From Hirudo medicinalis (lineage: Eukaryota > Annelida > Clitellata > Hirudinida > Hirudinidae): 26,419 bases of DNA. Below are positions 22,101 to 26,419 of this stretch, piece by piece. Under the pieces are notes generated by a model. That model made no database searches and had not been told where the DNA came from. It saw only the letters and a list, made by a program, of their open reading frames with translations. Within the stretch, counting starts at the first letter, position 1; each line of letters begins with the position of its first letter. The DNA is taken from contig MPNW01000103.1 in NCBI GenBank assembly GCA_011800805.1, positions 14,746 through 41,164 on the forward strand, read 5' to 3'. The position numbers and the translations under genes are program-made.

Positions 22101-23731
22101 TTAATCAGTTAGATCTGAGTCCTTAAGTTCAAGACTGCTTCAGAAGCCAGTCGAAGCCAGTGTTGGCTTCAGAGATTTAATTTATAATTTGTTGCCACGA
22201 CGCAATGTAAATATTTGTGATGTGTTTTTAATGAAATAACAATTTTTAGTCTTTTACAAAGTTATAAATAATGGCTATAATAAATTGTCTTTCATGTTAT
22301 TTTATAAATGCATTTTAATTAGGTTCAATTTGATAATATAATAATAATAATATTTAATGAAATATTATTTAATATTATTATATTAATAATAATAATAATA
22401 ATAATAATATTTAATGAAATATTATTTATTAATAATAATAATAATAATAATAATATTTAATGAAATATTATTTATTATTATTATTATTATTAATATTTAA
22501 TGAAATATTATTTATTATTATTATTATAATAATCTTTAATGAAATATTATTTATTATTATTTATTACAGTAATAATAATGATGATAATATGGTTATCAAT
22601 AGGCTGTTGAGAATCCACAGCAATGTGGTGAAGTTGATGAGTCTGATGGAGTACTTCACATCGCACGGATGGACTTGGTCCAACGACAACATCAACAGAC
22701 TCATTGACTCCATGTCAGAGCAGGACAAGCAGGTCCCCAATATCTTCACTGTCATTGCAATCACCTTCATCTTCATCGTTTCTTTGGTCGGAACGGTCGG
22801 TCCCGCACGAGCGCCTCGGCAGCTTCGAAACTGAGATCGCAAATCTCTGCAGAAGCAGAGGCTATTTTTATGAAAGACCAAATTGTTAATCGCGATCGTC
22901 TTCTTAATTATGAATATAAATTATAAAAATACGATCGATTGCTTTCCTTCGGTTAGCTGATGACGGGTTAAGTTCTGGGACTTAATAATGGCTTTGTTAG
23001 ATTTTAGTTATTTGGAATGACCGTTCGTCGCAAGAGGTCATGACTTCGTTTTCGTAATTATCTGTTGCTAATTTAATTGTTCAACGTGTCATTAATTTAG
23101 TTGTTCAACATGGACCTGAGAAGAGTCAACTGGCCCACATATTTTGAGTCTTACTGCATTGGGATTCGTCAGTACACCCTTCATCAGGACTTGAAGTCAC
23201 TGCCCAGCGCGAGGAAGGCACTCAAATGGTGAGTGCTGGCTAGATTCCATTTTGGGAAAGGTTGAACTGAACTCTCAACCTTTGAAGCTTTGGCATGGAC
23301 CTGAAGATTAAATTGGTTACCTTCAAGGAGCAGCTTTAAGTGACCTCATGCTGTCCAACAAATGTCATTTTTTGGATTGAATGACAACATTGTAATATTG
23401 TTAGTTATGATAAATTGTTATTCTTAACTTGGGATAAACCTTTCAGAAAAAGTTTAAAACAAGGGAAATGTCAAAATCAATAAAGAAAGAATGTTATGTT
23501 TAGATAGGCTTTAACTCATGAATTGTCAAAATCTTAAGATTTAGCCCCTCTGATCGAATGCTTGTTCATTTCAGGATTACATTAGCACGTCGTCTGATGG
23601 TGGTGGCCTCCGTGTTCGCAATGTTCCGCCTGGTCGTGCCGAAGTTCGAGATGGCGCAGAGGCTCTGGAAGTTCTTCGTCTCCTTCTTTGGAATCTTCCT
23701 CCTCAAGATGCCGAAGCTGATCAAGGCCTGA
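14005..23731 (+). CDS. FAR1: Fatty acyl-CoA reductase (alcohol-forming), thirteen exons
   Basis: Exons are 14005-14229, 14943-15118, 15321-15393, 15959-16065, 19929-20106, 20551-20595, 21089-21210, 21342-21415, 21652-21732, 21935-22028, 22570-22732, 23101-23228 and 23575-23731, giving about 540 residues (human FAR1 has 515). The family reduces long-chain acyl-CoA with NADPH to fatty alcohols for ether lipids and waxes, on peroxisomal or ER membranes. Visible features are the Rossmann motif TGASGYIG (28-35), LHLAATVSFNE, HVSTAY (Ser164), the catalytic YTFTK (Tyr216, Lys220), VAIFRPSIVTG, PGWVDNLNGASG, LVPVDLVAN and the C-terminal sterile domain (LMEYFTSHGWTWSNDNI, YCIGIRQY, LPSARKAL), followed by a hydrophobic C-terminus. 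The ATG at 14005 is the only in-frame one before the Rossmann fold. Junctions 8/9 and 10/11 do not agree in phase (see findings); the exon 10 end and exon 11 start are therefore tentative. All other exons are intact and well conserved. Confidence 0.93.
14230..14942 (+). other. Reductase intron 1
   Basis: AT-rich intron with donor GTAAAA and acceptor ttcttcag. No embedded gene or recognisable transposon was seen. Confidence 0.7.
15865..15937 (+). repeat. (ATT)n/(ATC)n microsatellite upstream of a 3' splice site
   Basis: A run of ATT then CAT units ending about 20 bases before the acceptor at 15957-15958 of reductase exon 4. Confidence 0.9.
16099..16162 (+). repeat. (GAT)n/(GAC)n microsatellite just after reductase exon 4
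   Basis: GATGATGAT passing into GACGACGAC, beginning about 33 bases after the exon 4 donor. It is intronic. Confidence 0.85.
16163..17660 (+). other. Reductase intron 4, 5' part
   Basis: About 1.5 kb of intron with no gene recognised. A GC-richer stretch at about 16830-17280 contains short open frames on both strands without family resemblance. It may be an old repeat that I cannot name. Confidence 0.4.
17673..17799. repeat. 127-bp duplicated segment, copy 1, next to an N
   Basis: This segment is repeated base for base at 17801-17927, separated only by the single undetermined base at 17800. It carries nested dyads (see findings). An exact duplication across a lone N is typical of an unmerged contig overlap. 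Confidence 0.9.
17801..17927. repeat. 127-bp duplicated segment, copy 2
   Basis: Exact second copy of the segment at 17673-17799. The sequence after it (from 17928) is unique. Confidence 0.9.
17930..18325 (-). pseudogene. Non-LTR retrotransposon reverse-transcriptase C-terminal fragment
   Basis: Two overlapping minus-strand frames together resemble the region just after the reverse-transcriptase domain of CR1/L2/RTE-like elements. First comes ISQIRNLQTALFMFSYDFNS followed by LPKIF (about 18270-18190). After a frame change there are an N/R/F-rich spacer and SIQCYGPRLYSSIPSSIKDL (about 18090-18030). The pattern of a short helix with F-M-Y, then a GP-L-NS-P-IK block, recurs in many such elements. 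The fragment is short, frameshifted and lies antisense in reductase intron 4. No 3' tail was identified. Confidence 0.5.
18326..19036 (+). other. Reductase intron 4, middle part
   Basis: No gene recognised. It includes an (ATT)n microsatellite at about 18895-18927 and a 74-codon open frame at 18480-18704 without domain resemblance or splice support. Confidence 0.4.
19037..19217. repeat. Duplicated (ATT)n-(CAG)n compound microsatellite joined by an N
   Basis: The block beginning TTAGTAAACAACAATTATT and ending in a run of AGC units then AGTAATAAT occurs at 19037-19115 and again at 19117-19217, with one N at 19116 between. The two copies differ only in the number of ATT units. Confidence 0.9.
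19218..19928 (+). other. Reductase intron 4, 3' part
   Basis: Unique AT-rich intron ending in the acceptor ctctcctacag before exon 5. Nothing else was recognised. Confidence 0.5.
20672..20768. mobile_element. Possible short hAT-type MITE remnant
   Basis: The block opens with CCAGGGCTGTGGG and ends with GACTCCAAGGCTCCTGCAG. This recalls from memory the CAGGGCTGTGGAGTCGGAG-type ends of non-autonomous hAT elements. The internal part is short, and I could not confirm terminal inverted repeats or an 8-bp duplication. Confidence 0.22.
21477..21499 (+). repeat. (AAT)n microsatellite
   Basis: A short AAT-unit run in reductase intron 8. A (CAT)n run follows at about 21602-21629, close to the exon 9 acceptor. 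Confidence 0.85.
22349..22548. repeat. Five-copy palindromic repeat array within (AAT)n/(ATT)n
   Basis: AATATTTAATGAAATATT, a 7-bp stem with an AATG loop, occurs at 22349-22366, 22406-22423, 22452-22469 and 22492-22509, with a one-base variant at 22531-22548. The copies are separated by AAT and/or ATT microsatellite runs, so longer hairpins are possible. The array ends some 20 bases before the exon 11 acceptor of the reductase. Confidence 0.9.
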
Positions 23732-24847
23732 TCGTGTCGCTGCTCTTTGTTGGTTCTTGCAGTTATTTTCGGCTCGTTGTCCAGATGATTATTTTTAATC
23801 GGCGTGTTTTAGTTACGTTCGGATATAAATTGTTCTCTCGCCTCCTGTTTTGTCGACATTTTTAACGTCTCGCCGAGCCTTTCTCTCCACGATCGTGTCT
23901 TTAAAAAAAAAAAGTGGAAAATTTGTTTTTTATGAAAATCATCGATGAGGATTTTGATGCTAAAATTAGGAGTTAGTTTTTTAGAGATTTTAGTTTTCTG
24001 TTGTGTTAGATCATCACGAATGTTCCGTTGCTGCTGAGTTTGAAGCGACAGGCGAAGTTATGTTTTTCAAAATTGTCAAATATTTTTAGATAATATTTTT
24101 CCCAAATTAAAATTATTTTATTAGAATGTTGCAGCTGAGCAACATCAACTTAATTTCAATTTAAAGAATTTTTAATTCAAATGGGAATCAAGATTGTGAA
24201 CATTTTTCATTAATTTAATTAAATTTAATATTTTTGTGGAGCTCTGCAAAGTCAGAGTGCATTTTACCAAGTTTTGGAGGCAAAAACAATTGATGTAGTC
24301 GTGCATCTTCATTTTTTATTTTCTTTTGGAATGTTTCTGATGCCATTTTGTTATTTGTTTGTGAATGCTGCAGAATGTGCTGACATCAACCAACTGATCA
24401 GTGATGATTCCACCATCAGTTCCATTCTAAATAAAAGAGCAACCGCATTTTCCAAGAGTTGTGGTTGCATGAGGATGTTTTACATTCTAGTGAATATATT
24501 TATGAGGACAAACATGTTCATAAAACAATGCATTTTATAATTTTAGATGATATGGATACAATCATTAACATCAGTTAGTGAATTTTTTTTTAGTGAATAA
24601 TTTTTGCAGAAAACGAATTATAAATAAAACACTTAGCTCGGTTTCATTTTTGATGGGAGTTTTTGCCTTTTCAGTCGGCAGGTCGGAAGAGGCTTTAAAT
24701 TAAAAGGCTCTGGTTTGATACATTGCAAGTGGAAATAAATGAAATCCTGAGGCAAATGGCTCCCTATTAAAAGTTGCGACATTTGAAAAACCGTTCTTCG
24801 AAGCTAGGGAGTCAAAAGATGTCTCGATTTAGTTGTGCTGCAATCCA
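23732..24847 (+). other. 3' flank/UTR of the reductase
   Basis: The first few hundred bases after the stop are presumably 3' UTR. No gene is recognised. An 88-codon open frame at 24274-24540 lacks any family resemblance and lies just before and over candidate polyadenylation signals. Confidence 0.5.
24430..24435 (+). promoter_or_regulatory. Candidate polyadenylation signal of the reductase
   Basis: AATAAA about 700 bp after the reductase stop. A second AATAAA at 24623-24628 is an alternative. Either would terminate the transcript before the convergent minus-strand gene. Confidence 0.45.
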
Positions 24848-24853
24848 TTTATT
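24848..24853 (-). promoter_or_regulatory. Polyadenylation signal of the STPR-repeat gene
   Basis: TTTATT on the plus strand, AATAAA on the minus strand, lies 25 bases beyond the stop codon of the STPR-repeat ORF. That is a compact and plausible 3' end. Confidence 0.55.
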
Positions 24854-24877
24854 CTCTAAAGATATAACGAAAGAAGA

Positions 24878-25414
24878 TTAATCTAAAGGTTCTACTTTCA
24901 CTTGCACATTGTGCATTAAGTCTTGATTAGAGTGCTCATGATAATTTAAGTTTGGAGAATACTGAAATGTAATTAAAGAGAAATCATCCACAAATAGCCT
25001 ATTTCTTGGTACACCATGTTGCAGTCTGTCCTTTGCAAGCCTGGCTCTTTTTTCATCTTTGGTTTCGTTGGCTCTCGATAAAGCCTGTCTAATCCTGTCA
25101 CTTTCACGTCTGATCCTTCTCTTCTCTTCTGTTTCGTTGGCTCTCGATAAAGCCTGTCTGATTCTGTCGTTTTCAAGTCTGATCCTTCTCTTCTCTTCAG
25201 TTTCATTGGCTCTTGATGCAGCCTGTCTAATTCTGTCATTTTCAAGTCTGATTCTTCTTTTCTCTTCTGATTCTTTGGCTCTTGAGGCAGCTCGTCTAAT
25301 CCTGTCATTTTCGAGTCTGATTCTTCTTTCTTCTTCAGTCTCAAGAGCTCTCCTGATACATTTTCTGTCATTAGAAGACCTTCTTCCTATGTCAGATCTC
25401 TTCTTTGGAGGCAT
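24878..25414 (-). CDS. STPR (23-residue) repeat protein, probably Helitron-derived
   Basis: An intact 178-residue ORF beginning MPPKKRSDIGRRSSND. Residues 22-136 are five tandem 23-residue repeats of the type RANETEEKRRIRLENDRIRQ followed by AxS. These are the score-and-three-amino-acid peptide repeats known from the silkworm DNA-binding protein FMBP-1. The C-terminal 40 residues include SLITFQYSPNLNYHEHSN, resembling the F.YDP..DY..H block that follows such repeats at the N-terminus of many Helitron proteins; it then ends in VKVEPLD before any Rep or helicase domain. A likely role is nuclear DNA binding through the basic helical repeats (inference). I start at the MPPKK methionine, not the upstream in-frame one, because it opens the conserved MPPKK.+.IGR block and a good acceptor (tttctacag) lies six bases before it, suggesting a 5' UTR intron. 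It could be a domesticated gene or a truncated transposon. Confidence 0.6.
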   Translation of the reverse strand: MPPKKRSDIGRRSSNDRKCIRRALETEEERRIRLENDRIRRAASRAKESEEKRRIRLENDRIRQAASRANETEEKRRIRLENDRIRQALSRANETEEKRRIRRESDRIRQALSRANETKDEKRARLAKDRLQHGVPRNRLFVDDFSLITFQYSPNLNYHEHSNQDLMHNVQVKVEPLD

Positions 25415-25427
25415 GATTGCCTGTAGA

Positions 25428-26058
25428 AATTGATAGAGCAAATTCAAAATAATTTTATAAAATTTTTCTCGGAATAAAAGAGTTGTGCTAGGATATTACC
25501 CCGGACAGAGCCGCATACTCTTCCAGCAACCCTGTGAAGTAAAAATAAAACAACAAAACTAAAGCAAAACTAAAAGTAATGAAAAAGTTAAAGTAATAAT
25601 TATCAAAGTAATCTAATTCAACAAATTAATTAAACAGTTTCCGAAAAAATTTATTGTTTAATAAACTCCTGGCAAGCATGCTTTCAGATCTATGGCGTTC
25701 GCCGTCCAAATCGGTTGAAGGCTGTTGCCCTGGTTTTGAAGCTACTTATTATTTGTGGGGGGAGGAGTTATGTCGTGTCACAAAAAATGAAGTGCTGTAA
25801 TTTTTTATTTCTTATTTTTAATGTTATTTAATGCAATTTAAAAAACTAATAAGTCCGTGTTTTAATTATTTAATTAAATTATGTAATTATTAATTACTGA
25901 AGTAACTAGATTAAGGGCATTTCTCACATCATTGATTATTCTTGTAATTACTTGTCTTCCGCCAGCAGACACTTATATAATGGTAAAAGCCTTGTCTTTA
26001 ACGTATTTGAAGTTAGCAGACATTGAATTATAATTGAATTATAATATTTGGAAAGTAC
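25428..26058. other. Gene-less interval with possible 5' UTR of the STPR gene
   Basis: AT-rich DNA; no gene recognised. If the acceptor just upstream of the STPR start is used, an untranslated first exon should lie in this interval on the minus strand. I cannot place it. Confidence 0.4.
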
Positions 26059-26419
26059 TGTAGGAGCACACGCACACAGAACAAAGATGCGCGAAGTCAT
26101 TGGAGAACTTCGGCCTGCCTGTGCCTAGCTTCGAGTGTACCAAGTTCCAGCAGCAGAACGAAGAACTTCGTCCTAGGCGTTTAGGACCAGTGATCGACCA
26201 CGATTCCTTTGTGTGAGGAGCTACGGCCATCCTCCCGAGAGTCTATATAAGGAACCAGGCGGAGCGACTCTCACGCCACAACATCATCCAACAGTGGCAA
26301 ACCAGATGGGTTCTGACCCACGAAGCCAACACCACAAGACTATAGAGAAACTCGTGTCGACTAGGAGCAAGTTCCAATGTGCCTCAAGGAGGAAGGAGAT
26401 TTTAATCTCAAAACTCCGT
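26059..26419 (+). promoter_or_regulatory. GC-richer block with TATA box, possible LTR or gene start
   Basis: Base composition changes abruptly at about 26059. TATATAAG at 26244-26251 is a strong TATA box, so initiation would be expected at about 26272-26280 (tcacgccaca). The transcribed side runs off the window edge. A block starting TGTAGGAGC with a TATA box a couple of hundred bases in would suit the U3 region of an LTR retrotransposon, but the right end, primer-binding site and any second LTR are not visible. It could instead be a host promoter. Confidence 0.4.

Noticed and set aside
24274..24540. 88-codon frame after the reductase
   Set aside because: Located in the 3' flank with polyadenylation hexamers; no recognisable features beyond a hydrophobic start.
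24973..25433. Alternative frames (minus 132 codons, plus 124 codons) over the STPR gene
   Set aside because: A 69-bp repeat is a multiple of three, so several frames stay open together. The chosen frame alone matches a known repeat family with conserved flanks.
1..26419. CRISPR arrays, operons or phage-type defence systems
   Set aside because: The window is spliced animal DNA; its direct repeats are microsatellites and minisatellites without spacers.

Overview
The window is AT-rich, intron-rich animal nuclear DNA. Spliced metazoan genes are interrupted by long introns full of (ATT)n/(GAT)n microsatellites and decayed transposons (hAT, Helitron, Tc1/mariner, non-LTR, a tRNA-derived SINE). The gene families (a gp130-like receptor, an ESCRT-III CHMP1, a fatty acyl-CoA reductase) and the repeats suggest a bilaterian invertebrate, possibly a lophotrochozoan; I cannot name the species. 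Layout: (1) 1-5.5 kb, plus strand: the last seven exons of a single-pass receptor with fibronectin-III-like ectodomain, transmembrane helix and about 400-residue acidic cytoplasmic tail; its 5' part lies off the left edge. (2) 5.5-11.3 kb: no host gene recognised; a transposon graveyard with a hAT transposase remnant fused in frame to a Helitron helicase remnant, then a SINE and a Tc1-like transposase fossil. (3) 11.4-13.4 kb, minus strand: a complete seven-exon CHMP1B-like ESCRT-III gene of 201 residues. (4) 14.0-23.7 kb, plus strand: a thirteen-exon fatty acyl-CoA reductase (about 540 residues). Its 3.9 kb intron 4 holds a reverse-transcriptase fragment and two places where one N separates an exact duplication. 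(5) 24.9-25.4 kb, minus strand: a small intact ORF with five tandem 23-residue STPR repeats, probably Helitron-derived. (6) 26.06-26.42 kb: a GC-richer block with a good TATA box, perhaps an LTR or a gene start cut by the window edge. CHMP1B and the reductase are head to head, with 593 bp between start codons, so they probably share a promoter region. Otherwise the genes have no evident common pathway: one is predicted to signal at the cell surface, one remodels endosomal membranes, and one makes fatty alcohols (ether-lipid or wax precursors). Exons were built by hand from splice-site consensus, matching codon phase and remembered family motifs. All junctions of the receptor and of CHMP1B agree in phase. 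Two junctions of the reductase do not and are reported as findings. No bacterial-type operon, CRISPR array or canonical tRNA/rRNA gene was seen.
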